A stretch of DNA of 64,000 nt from JAEUIG01 sp046349775 (GTDB lineage Bacteria > Planctomycetota > Planctomycetia > Planctomycetales > Planctomycetaceae). The stretch covers positions 1 through 64,000 of the forward strand of contig JAXMBS010000023.1 in assembly GCA_046349775.1 (NCBI GenBank), read 5' to 3'. The notes beneath the pieces were generated by a model. The model worked only from the letters and a program-made list of their open reading frames with translations. It was not told the DNA's origin and did not search any database. A program made the translations under genes and the position numbers. Position 1 is the first letter of the stretch. Each line of letters opens with the position of its first letter. This document shows positions 9,410-17,621 of this stretch, piece after piece.

Positions 9410-9575
9410 TCGTCGGGCTGGATCAGGGGAGGATTTCGCCGGTGTCGCAGCACTCGCGATGCCGGCGGGGGGAGGACGACAACAGGACGCGGCGCAATCT
9501 CTCGGGACTGCGCCGCAGGGGCGCGTCGGTCGAATCGTTGCTGGAGTAATCCGGGTGGGGCATTTCTGGGGGACC

Positions 9576-9602
9576 GCCGTCATCCGCACTGCGGATGACG
9601 GC
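9576..9602. promoter_or_regulatory. Perfect 13-bp palindrome upstream of sigma-54 activator
   Basis: GCCGTCATCCGCA and its exact reverse complement are separated by a single C, 24 bases before the ATG of the activator gene. There is no T-tract after it, so a Rho-independent terminator is unlikely. It could be an operator for a dimeric regulator or a 5'-leader hairpin that affects translation of the activator. Confidence 0.5.
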
Positions 9603-9625
9603 AGCTGTGGAAACGGGGCGCGCGC

Positions 9626-10567
9626 ATGTCGCTCGTTTTTCAATCGCAGGCGATGATGCAGGTGGTGGAGCGCGGGCGGCGCTTTGCACGAACGTCGGCG
9701 ACCGTGCTGATCACCGGCGAGAGCGGGACGGGCAAAGAATTGCTGGCCCGGTATCTGCATGAACACAGCACGCGGAACTCGCAGCCTTACGTTCGCGTGA
9801 ACTGTGCGGCACTGTCCGAAAACCTGGTCGAGAGCGAGCTGTTCGGGCATGAGCGCGGCGCGTTCACGGGGGCCTCGGAAACGCGCATTGGCCGGCTGGA
9901 AGCGGCCGCCGGCGGTACGCTGTTCCTCGACGAGATCAGCGAAGTGCCGCAACGAATCCAGGCGAAACTGTTGAGGGTCCTGGAGGAGGAGGAATTTCAA
10001 CGCGTGGGCAGCAATGCGACGCTGCGACTGCAGGCGCGAATCCTGGCGTCCTCAAACCGTAATCTGGAGCGGCAGGTTGCGCGGAGGCGCTTCCGCGCAG
10101 ACCTGTATTACCGGTTGAATGTGCTGCGCCTGGAATTGCCGCCGCTTAGAGCGCGGAAAGAGGACGTGCCGCCGCTGGTCCAGCATTTTGTCAACGTTTC
10201 CCGACACGACGCCATCGCGGCCGTGCGCGGCGTGACCCCGCGCGCCATGCAGGCGTTGTGCGACTACGACTGGCCGGGCAACGTCCGCGAGCTGCGAAAC
10301 GTCATTTATCGGGCGTGCGTGTTGGCGGAAGCGCCGCTGCTGGAATCAGTCCCACTGCCGCCCGCGGAGCCCCGTCCAGCCCTGAGCCTGATCCGCGATG
10401 ATCCGTACGCCGACCTGCCGCTGGAGGAAATTGAACGGCGGGCGATTCTGGCGCGGTTGCGGAATTGCGGCGGAAACAAGACTGCTGCAGCGGCCGCATT
10501 AGGGGTGACGTCGCGAACGTTGCGGAACAAGCTCAGCCAGTACCGCCGACTCGGCCATCTCACATGA
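9626..10567 (+). CDS. Sigma-54-dependent activator (AAA+ plus Fis HTH, no receiver domain)
   Basis: The 313-residue product is an NtrC/FleQ-class enhancer-binding ATPase. Walker A GESGTGKE is at about 31-38, the sigma-54-contacting GAFTGA loop at about 78-83, and Walker B GGTLFLDEI at about 96-104. FRADLYYRLNVLRLELPPLR is the sensor/arginine-finger region, and a C-terminal Fis-type helix-turn-helix covers about 283-309 (NKTAAAAALGVTSRTLRNKL). It hydrolyses ATP to open sigma-54 promoters. There is no N-terminal receiver domain; the AAA+ core begins within 10 residues of the start. Its place among flagellar genes points to a FleQ/FlrC-type master regulator of the hook-basal-body operons. Control may be through another protein or the upstream palindrome. 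Confidence 0.88.
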   Translation: MSLVFQSQAMMQVVERGRRFARTSATVLITGESGTGKELLARYLHEHSTRNSQPYVRVNCAALSENLVESELFGHERGAFTGASETRIGRLEAAAGGTLFLDEISEVPQRIQAKLLRVLEEEEFQRVGSNATLRLQARILASSNRNLERQVARRRFRADLYYRLNVLRLELPPLRARKEDVPPLVQHFVNVSRHDAIAAVRGVTPRAMQALCDYDWPGNVRELRNVIYRACVLAEAPLLESVPLPPAEPRPALSLIRDDPYADLPLEEIERRAILARLRNCGGNKTAAAAALGVTSRTLRNKLSQYRRLGHLT

Positions 10568-11416
10568 GGAGCGATGCTGGCGGCACGCGCACAAACACAC
10601 TGTTGGCAATCGACACGTGCGGAATCGATTTCCGCGCGGACAGGAGGATTTTTCCTGCAGTCGGGCGCGGGAGGCAAATTCGAGTCCGAGCAGAGTCGCA
10701 ACATCAATTGCAACAAGGAGTTGTTTAAAGGCAGGTCCAGCCGGACGACGGCGGCGCGGAGATTGCATCTTCCGGCGACGTTCCACACGTCGAGGAGCGG
10801 CATGCAATCATCGGGATCTATTGCCGGGGCGCGGGCCCCTCGCTGATCGCGGACCTGATTCCCCAGAGTCCCGCGACTCAGCTGCCGTATGGAGTGCCGT
10901 TCGGCGTCGCGCCGATTACGTCAGATCCGGGCGATTTTCAGGACCAGCTCCGGCGGTTGCTGGCAGGTGCACAGGTTGCTGGACTCGGGCTGACGATGTT
11001 AGTCGACTGCCGCATCGGGCGCGCCAGGCAACGCGAACGCAGCTCAGCCTACTGACGGTGCGACAGCCGCCGCCAGTGACGTGATTTCGCCGGGAACGCG
11101 GCTCTCGTTCAGACGTTACGAGCGGTGGACATGCCGTCGGCCTCCTGCCGGATTCCGATGATCCGTGTTCTGCGACGCCGATGGCATCGCAGTCGGGGCG
11201 ATCCAGGAACGAGGAGTTTGCCCCCTTCCGATGGCCGCAGGCGGATTCGAAATCATTGACTTCAGTCGTTGCCGCGCCGGCGACCGTGCGCGCTGTCTTG
11301 TTGACTTTAGCCTTTCATCCCGAATTTGCCGACTCCGGCTGAAGGCGGCGACCGCAACTCCGACAACGGCTGGCCGCACGGGATCCAGGACATCTTATGG
11401 AGCCGAGCCAGTCGGC
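10568..11416 (+). other. Region without an intact gene between activator and fliK
   Basis: No single frame is protein-like throughout. One frame at about 10740-11055 (+) encodes a plausible segment (HAIIGIYCRGAGPSLIADLI, then FGVAPITSDPGDFQDQLRRL) with normal coding composition. It has no clear start and is preceded by an in-frame TAA, so a small unknown gene broken by indels is likely here. The rest (11060-11416) may include the true 5' end of fliK in another frame. Confidence 0.4.
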
Positions 11417-12530
11417 ATGCCGCCGCGGTTCCGTATCGAGCCGGACGCGCAGGACGCCGTTGCGGGACATGAAAGTGCGTTGTCGTCCGAATCAACTCCC
11501 GCGTCCGCTACGCTGATCGACAGCCCCCTTCGCTTGCCGACAACGACGTCCACTACGTTGATCGACGGCCCCCTTCAACTGCCGTCAACGCCGTCCGCAG
11601 ATCCCTACCACACCACCGGCACGCCGCCGGCACCCGAAGCCACGGTGCCTGAGTCATCAGGATCGTCGGCCCGTTCTGCCGTCGACCGCCGGTCTCGCCG
11701 CAAGTGTCACTCTGCTCCCGGACGAGCAGCACGGATTGAGCTCCATCGCGGCCAACGCGACAGAGTTGCCGACTAATGCGGGACACGCCGAAACGGTTGG
11801 GTCGATAGCGGCGCCGACCAGTGCACCTCTTCCGGCTGTGCCGACAACAGGCGACCCGCGCCTGGATCGCCGACTGGGCGCCGTTGAGGCGAACAACTGG
11901 GTGCAGTCGACGGATCGCGTTTCGACGATCCTGCCAACGGCCGTCAAGGCAGCGGTGCGGATCCGCGATAACGAAGTGCTCTCAGTGGATTCCGGTTCAT
12001 CTGCGTATCCCGTCGCAACCGACATCGCCGGCATCACCAACCTGACGACCGGCGATCGTACGGGCTTGGCAAATTTGAATTCGACGGCGCCACCATTGGA
12101 TCCGTCCGCTGGGGGCGGGTCTCTGGTGCAGCAGGTTTCGCACGCCATTGAAGCCTGGCGAGGTTCGCTCGCCGAGCACGGAACCGCGCGGTTTGCCGCC
12201 TGGCTGACGCCGCCGAATCTGGGACAGGTGTGGGTCGAATTGACCCGCTCGGGCGGCGGCATCACCGCGCGAATCAGCGCGTCAGACGATTCGGTGCAGT
12301 CGCTGCTCAATGCCCAGAGCCCCGGTCTGCGGCAGGCGCTCGCGGATTCGGGAATCAACATCACTGCGTTGGATGTTTCCGGCCGCTCCGGCGGCGATGC
12401 CACGTCGCAGCGACAACAGCAGCAGTCGGACGAGCGTGCGGAACATGAGACCCTGCCGCCGCTGAGGTTCACGGCATCCGCTCGCCGGGCCCTGGCCGCG
12501 AATCCCGGCGTCGTCGACGTCCGCGTCTGA
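11417..12530 (+). pseudogene. fliK: FliK-like hook-length control protein (frameshifted)
   Basis: The C-terminal part (frame open 11736-12530) has the FliK C-terminal domain pattern: ARFAAWLTPPNLGQVWVELT (the LxPxxLGxVxVxL motif), then GGGITARISASDDSVQSLLN and LRQALADSGINITALDVSG. A Gln-rich segment and a basic tail follow. The upstream Ser/Thr/Pro-rich part, typical of the FliK ruler region, lies in the frame opened at 11417; the two frames exchange near 11668, where the continuation LPSTAGLAASVTLLPDEQHG is seen. Position before flgD and flgE is classical. FliK measures hook length and switches FlhB specificity. The upstream end is uncertain. Confidence 0.65.
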
Positions 12531-12573
12531 GAATCAACACCCAAACGAACACATTTTAACCCGGTAAACGATC

Positions 12574-12966
12574 ATGGCGACTACGACCTCTTCCGCGACG
12601 GCATTGACCGGTACGGACGCGCGTGACCAGTACCTGAAACTGATGATCACGCAACTGCAGAATCAGAATCCACTCGAGCCGACGAGTCAGGAAGACTTCC
12701 TAATGCAGTTGTCGCAGTTCTCGATCCTGGAAGGGGTCGACAACCTGAATCTGTCCTTTGGACAGATGCTGAAGGTTCAGGAGCTGTCGCAGGGCGCACA
12801 GCTTGTCGGCCAGACCGTTCATTATAAGACTGACACCGGAACTGCGACTGGCGTTGTGCAGGCGGCCGGCGTCGACAATGGCAGCCTGCAGTTGCTCATC
12901 GACGGTAACACGGTCTCGCTGGACAACGTGATCGCGGTCACACGACCGGCATCGTCGGCTGGCTGA
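12574..12966 (+). CDS. flgD: FlgD, hook assembly scaffold (short form)
   Basis: The 130-residue protein has the FlgD N-terminal signature: DQYLKLMITQLQNQNPLEPT followed by FLMQLSQFSILEGVDNLN. A small beta-rich part (LVGQTVHYKTDTGTATGVVQ) ends at about 125. It lacks the large FnIII/tudor C-terminal domain of enterobacterial FlgD (about 230 residues), as is common in short FlgD proteins. FlgD caps the growing hook. It sits 43 bases after fliK and just before flgE. Confidence 0.9.
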   Translation: MATTTSSATALTGTDARDQYLKLMITQLQNQNPLEPTSQEDFLMQLSQFSILEGVDNLNLSFGQMLKVQELSQGAQLVGQTVHYKTDTGTATGVVQAAGVDNGSLQLLIDGNTVSLDNVIAVTRPASSAG

Positions 12967-13031
12967 ACAGGAACTTTTCAGGACGCGGCTCGTTTCGTAC
13001 GCAGCACTGCCGTCGGGCGGTGGATTTCCCT

Positions 13032-13066
13032 CTGCGGAATGCCGGTTCCCGCAACGCATTCCGCAG
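13032..13066 (+). terminator. Strong hairpin between flgD and flgE
   Basis: CTGCGGAATGC (13032-13042) pairs perfectly with GCATTCCGCAG (13056-13066) around a 13-base loop. No T-tract follows on the plus strand. It may be a transcript-processing or attenuating hairpin that sets different levels of scaffold and hook protein; a classical terminator is less likely. Confidence 0.45.
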
Positions 13067-13129
13067 GGGCATTGAGCTGCTGTATTCGTATCCCGCTACG
13101 CAAACCCTTAATGACCCAGGAATGAAGTT

Positions 13130-14792
13130 ATGGCGAACGCTCTGATTACCGGCGTGACCGGTCTCAATGCCGACCAGCGGATGCTGGAGGTGATTGGCAA
13201 CAACATCGCAAACCTGAACACCACCGGCTACAAGTCGCGGAGGACCTTGTTCTCCGACATGCTCTATGAGACGGTTCGCTCCGCCTCGGGCAGTTCCGGC
13301 GGAAATCAGGGAAGCGTCAATCCGGCGCAAATCGGGAGCGGCGTCCAGATTGCACGGATCGACACGCAGATGTCGCAGGGAAACCTGGAAAATACCGGAG
13401 GCCAGTTCGATTTTGCGCTCCAGGGGAACGGGTTCTTCATTGTCAATGACGGGCAACAGAACCTGTATACGCGCGCCGGAACGTTTGGACTGGACGACAC
13501 GGGGACGCTGATCGATCCCGCCACGGGATACCGCGTGCAGCGATTCGATGGCGTGGGAGAACCGGACGGCGTGAACCCGGGCTTTCAAGTGCCGGGCGAC
13601 TCCAGCATCCACATCCCATTCGGAGCCGTGATTCCGGGTGGGAGGACCTCAACGGCGGCTCTCCGCGGCAACCTGCCGTCGACTGACAGTGGGCCGGTGG
13701 CGCAGGTGGCGTCTTCATTTTCGCCGTGGGAAGCAGGCGGCTCGGCGGCCACGGCGGCCACGCTGCTACAATCTCGATCTGAACGGTACGGACTATACGT
13801 CCGGTGACTCGATCACGATTTCCGCAACCAACCACGACGGTTCTCCGGTGAGCAGCACGTTTGCCGTGGATGGGACAACAACGGTCAGCGACCTCGTCTC
13901 GGCGATCAACTCGGCCTTCACCGGCGCACGGACGACATTGGGCCGACGGCCGGATCGCGGTGACGAGCGACACGCCGGGACCATCGTTCCTCAGCGTCAC
14001 GCTGACCGACACGGCCGGCAACACGGGTGGCACCGACTTCGCCACGAATCCGCTGCTGGCCAGCACGACTGGAAAGGACGGCGATACGGAGGCGGTCTCG
14101 GTCGAGGTGTTCGACCAGCGGGGAGACTCGCACTTTGTCAACCTGACACTACAGAAGCAGGCCGACGGAAGCTGGAACGCGACTGCAGCCATGAATCCAG
14201 CCGACGGGACGATCACGACGGCAGCATTCAGGGGATTCGCTTCAACCCCGACGGCTCCTTCGCGAGCGTGGATGGCAGCGGAACCGGTGACGCCAATCTC
14301 ATCTTTCAGTTCGCCGGCGCACCGGCTCCGCAAACAATCTCCCTTACGTTCGGCAGCAGCAGCCAGTTCGATGGCCTGACGGAACTCGCGATGCCGGCCT
14401 CAATGGCGGCGACGCACGACGGCTACCCGCCGGGGAGCCTTGTGGACGTGCAGATCCGCAACGACGGCACGATCGACGGCATCACGAGCAACGGCTACAA
14501 GTTTCCGCTCGCGCATCTCCGCGATCGCATCGTTTCGGAATCCGGACGGGCTGGACGCACGCGGTAGCAACTACTTCGCATCGACGCTGGCCAGTGGCGA
14601 CGTGGAGATCAGCGCTGCCCAGTCGGGCAGCCGCGGCTCGATTCGTGGCGCTCAGCTGGAGCAGTCAAACGTCGACATCGCGCTGGAGTTCACACGGCTG
14701 ATCGTGGCTCAGCTGCTGGTTCTCGGCTAACGCCAGAACCATACGGGTAACTGACCAGTGTCCTTGAAGAATTGACCAATTTGATCCGGTAG
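13130..14792 (+). pseudogene. flgE: FlgE, flagellar hook protein (several frame breaks)
   Basis: The N-terminus is intact and typical: ANALITGVTGLNADQRMLEV, GNNIANLNTTGYKSRR and later FDFALQGNGFFIVNDGQQNL. Coding then alternates among frames: DLNGTDYTSGDSITISATNH from about 13770, SVEVFDQRGDSHFVNLTLQK from about 14095, and GSLVDVQIRNDGTIDGITSN from about 14435. Then come SNYFASTLASGDVEISAAQS and the tail EQSNVDIALEFTRLIVAQ. After 14717 two further indels hide the expected end NARTIRVTDQ-VLEELTNLIR, which finishes with TAG at 14790-14792. Every domain of a full hook protein is present in order, so at least six indels interrupt an otherwise complete gene. Essential for motility if the gene is really intact. 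Confidence 0.85.
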
Positions 14793-15495
14793 TCGGCAGC
14801 GGCAGCGGATCGAGCGCGAGCACGTGAGCGACGTGCATGGACACCAGCCGCACGAACTCGGCAGGCTGCTGCTGGCGAGATTCGCGTTCGCCACGATCGT
14901 GTCGACGGCGTCGAGCGAACGCGCAGTCTCCGTTGCTGAACGGGACATCCTGCGCCGCGTAGCGGGTTGTATCGATGCTGGCCAGTGTCCGCCGTTCGGC
15001 GGCACTGACGACGCGGATCGACAGTCCCAACTCCAGCGGCGGGTACGGCGAATAGCTGGTCACCGTCACAAACAAGAATGCGTCGGGACGGTGCAGTCCG
15101 GCAAGCTGCGCCAATTCCTCCTCCGTCGGGTACGGAGAAGGAGGCGGCTCGCAGGCGGTGCAGGGCTTCGGCTCGGCCAGGACGATTTCAAACGGTCCCA
15201 CGGTTCGCAGTTCGTTGAACAGCACCTCCGTGATCATCCCGGTTGCAACCGGATCGTCGAGGCCGACGATCGGCAGCAATAGCAATCGGTGGTGCACCGC
15301 GGGATCGTAACCTGGCCCCAGCACGACGCGGTACGGCGGCGGACCGGCTAGCGGCACCGTCATGCAGCCGGAGTTCATCGGCGATCCGAGGCATGCGGCG
15401 ACCAGCAGCAAGCGCGCGGTTCGGCGGATTCGTCCGCTGCGGCGGATCGCCCTGGCGGACGCGCATTGCGTGGACCCTGTGGGATCTTGAGTCAT
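14665..15495 (-). CDS. Putative lipoprotein of the flagellar locus
   Basis: The N-terminus has a basic region, a hydrophobic core (ARLLLVAACLGSPMNSGC) and a cysteine that fits a lipobox loosely. The mature part contains VVLGPGYDPAVHHRLLLLPI, FNELRTVGPFEIVLAEP and a strand-rich segment (DAFLFVTVTSYSPYPPLELG), reminiscent of envelope lipoproteins that assemble from TPR/CsgG-like folds, though no family is certain. The open frame overruns the end of flgE on the other strand. The true end is probably near 14800 after MHVAHVLALDPLPLP, again implying an indel. Its start overlaps the stop of the next upstream lipoprotein gene by 4 bases, so the two are translationally coupled. Confidence 0.6.
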   Translation of the reverse strand: MTQDPTGSTQCASARAIRRSGRIRRTARLLLVAACLGSPMNSGCMTVPLAGPPPYRVVLGPGYDPAVHHRLLLLPIVGLDDPVATGMITEVLFNELRTVGPFEIVLAEPKPCTACEPPPSPYPTEEELAQLAGLHRPDAFLFVTVTSYSPYPPLELGLSIRVVSAAERRTLASIDTTRYAAQDVPFSNGDCAFARRRRHDRGERESRQQQPAEFVRLVSMHVAHVLALDPLPLPTTGSNWSILQGHWSVTRMVLALAENQQLSHDQPCELQRDVDV

Positions 15496-16238
15496 CGAAT
15501 GACTCCCGGAGAGCGGTTCCCCCTCGCCATCTGCTGCGGATCGGCGGCGCCCGGTGAAGGCTCCGTCGTCGGCAGCGTCTGGAGTAGCAGTTCGAGCGTC
15601 TCGTTCAATTCGTCCAGAGCCTGCAGGTCAGCGGCATTCTGGGCCTGGATCGTGTCTCGGACGACGTCCAGCTCAGCGCGCCAGGAGATGAAGTCGGTCT
15701 GCAGTCGCTGCGTCGCTGCTCGTGCTGCCGCCGATTCGCGACGCGCTTCATCGAGTGCCGCTGCTTGTTCGGTCAGCCTGCGGTCGAGGCTCGCGATCTG
15801 GCTCGAGAGCTCATCGATCATCGACTGGGTCACGACTGGTTCTTTGGGTTCGGCTGTCGGGCACGGCGCCGCGATCGGGACCGGACATTCTTCGGCCGGC
15901 GGGGCCAGGGGGGGAAACAGGTCCATGACCGGTCCGGTCGGCGCCGACAACGCCACTTCCGTTCCGGTCGGTGGCACGCCGGTTTCGTTCGTTGCGGCGG
16001 CCTGCATTTCGACACCGGGCGGAGTCGCGCCGTCCCGATGTTCGTAGGCAATCGGAGCCGGCGCCAGTGGAAGGCTGGGCTGCACCCACGCCGCCGGCGG
16101 TCCCGGCGGCGGCGCCCGCGGATCGACGGAGACGCAACCGCACAGAGCGGCGGTAGCCAGCCAGACGCACGCGGGCGATGTCCACGACGCCCTCATCTGC
16201 GGGATCCAGGCTCGTTGCACAATCAAGGAACGGTTCAT
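15492..16238 (-). CDS. Putative lipoprotein with coiled coil
   Basis: The 248-residue product has a signal sequence ending in ATAALCGC, a good lipobox with Cys at about residue 35. A Pro/Ala-rich linker (about 40-135) follows, then a clear coiled coil (MIDELSSQIASLDRRLTEQA and RLQTDFISWRAELDVVRDTI, about 140-220) with a Leu-rich end. This is the layout of an outer-membrane-attached spacer protein. It lies in the minus-strand operon after fliA and a 67-residue gene, and overlaps the next lipoprotein by ATGA. A role in anchoring or stabilising the flagellar rings in the envelope is possible but only inferred. Confidence 0.7.
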   Translation of the reverse strand: MNRSLIVQRAWIPQMRASWTSPACVWLATAALCGCVSVDPRAPPPGPPAAWVQPSLPLAPAPIAYEHRDGATPPGVEMQAAATNETGVPPTGTEVALSAPTGPVMDLFPPLAPPAEECPVPIAAPCPTAEPKEPVVTQSMIDELSSQIASLDRRLTEQAAALDEARRESAAARAATQRLQTDFISWRAELDVVRDTIQAQNAADLQALDELNETLELLLQTLPTTEPSPGAADPQQMARGNRSPGVIR

Positions 16239-16256
16239 GTTCGCCTCCGGCCGCGT

Positions 16257-16460
16257 TCAGGCGGCCTTGCTGCCGTAGTCCAGGTCGAGACACAGGACCT
16301 CGCCGCAGCGACATTGGATCCGAATCGAGCGCACGCCGGCGGAATCACGCAACACGTCCACCTGCGGCTCCGGTTCGGAATTCGCCTCCGCACCGACGTG
16401 GACGCGACGTTCCGTAAACAGGATGCGACCGCGAGGAATCATTCGGGAATCAGTCGTCAT
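16257..16460 (-). CDS. 67-residue protein with CxC motif
   Basis: This small protein has a beta-strand-like core and a CRCGEVLCLDLDY end holding three cysteines, which suggests half a zinc ribbon or a redox pair. It begins MTTDSRMIPRGRILFTERRV. It lies 62 bases after fliA and 18 bases before the lipoprotein gene, all on the minus strand, so it is likely part of the operon. No family recognised. Confidence 0.55.
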   Translation of the reverse strand: MTTDSRMIPRGRILFTERRVHVGAEANSEPEPQVDVLRDSAGVRSIRIQCRCGEVLCLDLDYGSKAA

Positions 16461-16522
16461 GGATGCAGTGTTCAGCGTCCCGGGCAGTTGTCGACACGTC
16501 GTCTCCAGTGCAGGCGGTTTGC

Positions 16523-17320
16523 TCAGTTGTCCGGGACACGTCCGCTGGCCGATGTCACCAGCAGTTTCAGACTCTCTTCGGCGCGGGACAACAATCGTGA
16601 GACGCGCGACTCCGACAGATGCAACGTGTCGGCAATCTCTCGCAGCCGCAGGTCTTCGAGGTAGTACAGTGTCAGCACGAGCCGTTCGCGACGCGGCAGC
16701 CGTTCAATCGCGTCGGCAAGCCGGGCGCGCTCCTCCTGCTTCGTCACGGAGTCGATGCCGTCGCTTGGCGAGCTGTTGCGATCGACCAGCGAGTCGCCGA
16801 GATCATCGGTCCAGGGCTCTTGGCGGATCAGCGCGGCCGCCTGGCGGCACTCGTCGACCTCTGCCACGGTGAGTCCCGTGATGTGCGCGACCGCCGCCGA
16901 CGTCACCGGCGGATCGAGCCGCAACCAGGCGTTCTTGACGACCGACATTCGCTTCAGCATGCGCTGCGGCAGCGGGCAGTTGCGCCGCAATTCGTCGAGG
17001 ATGGCACCGCGAATTCGCAACCGCGCGAAGGCCCCGAAATCCACGCCGCGGCTCGAATCGAACTGGCCGGCCGCTTCCACCAGCCCCAGTACGCCCGCGG
17101 ATTCCAGGTTCTGGCGGTCCACGTCGGCGGGGAGACGCGCTGCGATCCGGCCGAGAATGTGACGGACGTCCTCGAGATGGTCGAGGATCAGCCGCTCACG
17201 TTCGTCGCGCGCCGCCTGTTGTCGATATGCCGCTACGCCGGCTTCCATGCCTGTGCTTATATCCTCTTGTTCCGGGAGGGCGACGCTCTTGCGGAGCCGT
17301 TCCCAAAACGGGGCGCTCAT
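16523..17320 (-). CDS. fliA: FliA-type RNA polymerase sigma factor (sigma-28)
   Basis: From the ATG at 17320 (MSAPFWERLRKSVALPEQED) the product is 265 residues, close to FliA. Sigma region 2 is visible in LESAGVLGLVEAAGQFDSSR and GVDFGAFARLRIRGAILDEL, the FliA/WhiG hallmark. Region 3 follows (LTVAEVDECRQAAALI). Region 4 has LVLTLYYLEDLRLREIADTL and a helix-turn-helix ESRVSRLLSRAEESL. Upstream in-frame codons do not look like sigma sequence. It directs late flagellar transcription and is presumably restrained by the FlgM-like protein encoded at 5214-5522. It follows flhA and a small membrane protein. Confidence 0.93.
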   Translation of the reverse strand: MSAPFWERLRKSVALPEQEDISTGMEAGVAAYRQQAARDERERLILDHLEDVRHILGRIAARLPADVDRQNLESAGVLGLVEAAGQFDSSRGVDFGAFARLRIRGAILDELRRNCPLPQRMLKRMSVVKNAWLRLDPPVTSAAVAHITGLTVAEVDECRQAAALIRQEPWTDDLGDSLVDRNSSPSDGIDSVTKQEERARLADAIERLPRRERLVLTLYYLEDLRLREIADTLHLSESRVSRLLSRAEESLKLLVTSASGRVPDN

Positions 17321-17372
17321 GCCGGTTCGGCTCTCCCGACTGGTCGGGATCACCCTCCCGGCTTCGCAAACC

Positions 17373-17570
17373 CTATTCGTCCTCGGCCAACTGTCGCAGG
17401 AACCGCGACAGCAGTTCCACGACCGTGCCAACCACGACCCCCGACACGACGGCGCGCAGCAGGATCGTGTCCGGATTGAGATTGCGCAGCACGCCGATCA
17501 GCATTGCACCGGCGGCGGCCAGCAATCCGGACAATCGGCCCCACGGCTGGTCCGAACGGTCTTCCATCAC
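17373..17570 (-). CDS. Small two-helix membrane protein between flhA and fliA
   Basis: The 65-residue protein starts MMEDRSDQPWGRLSGLLAAA and contains two hydrophobic segments (GLLAAAGAMLIGVL and LLRAVVSGVVVGTVVELL) with charged ends. It is located exactly between the flhA stop (51 bases away) and the fliA start (52 bases away) on the same strand. No known family; a lineage-specific accessory of the operon is the simplest reading. Confidence 0.55.
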   Translation of the reverse strand: MMEDRSDQPWGRLSGLLAAAGAMLIGVLRNLNPDTILLRAVVSGVVVGTVVELLSRFLRQLAEDE

Positions 17571-17621
17571 TTCGCTCGCAGTCCATTAACACTGTCTTGG
17601 CCGGAATCTGGCGACACTGGC

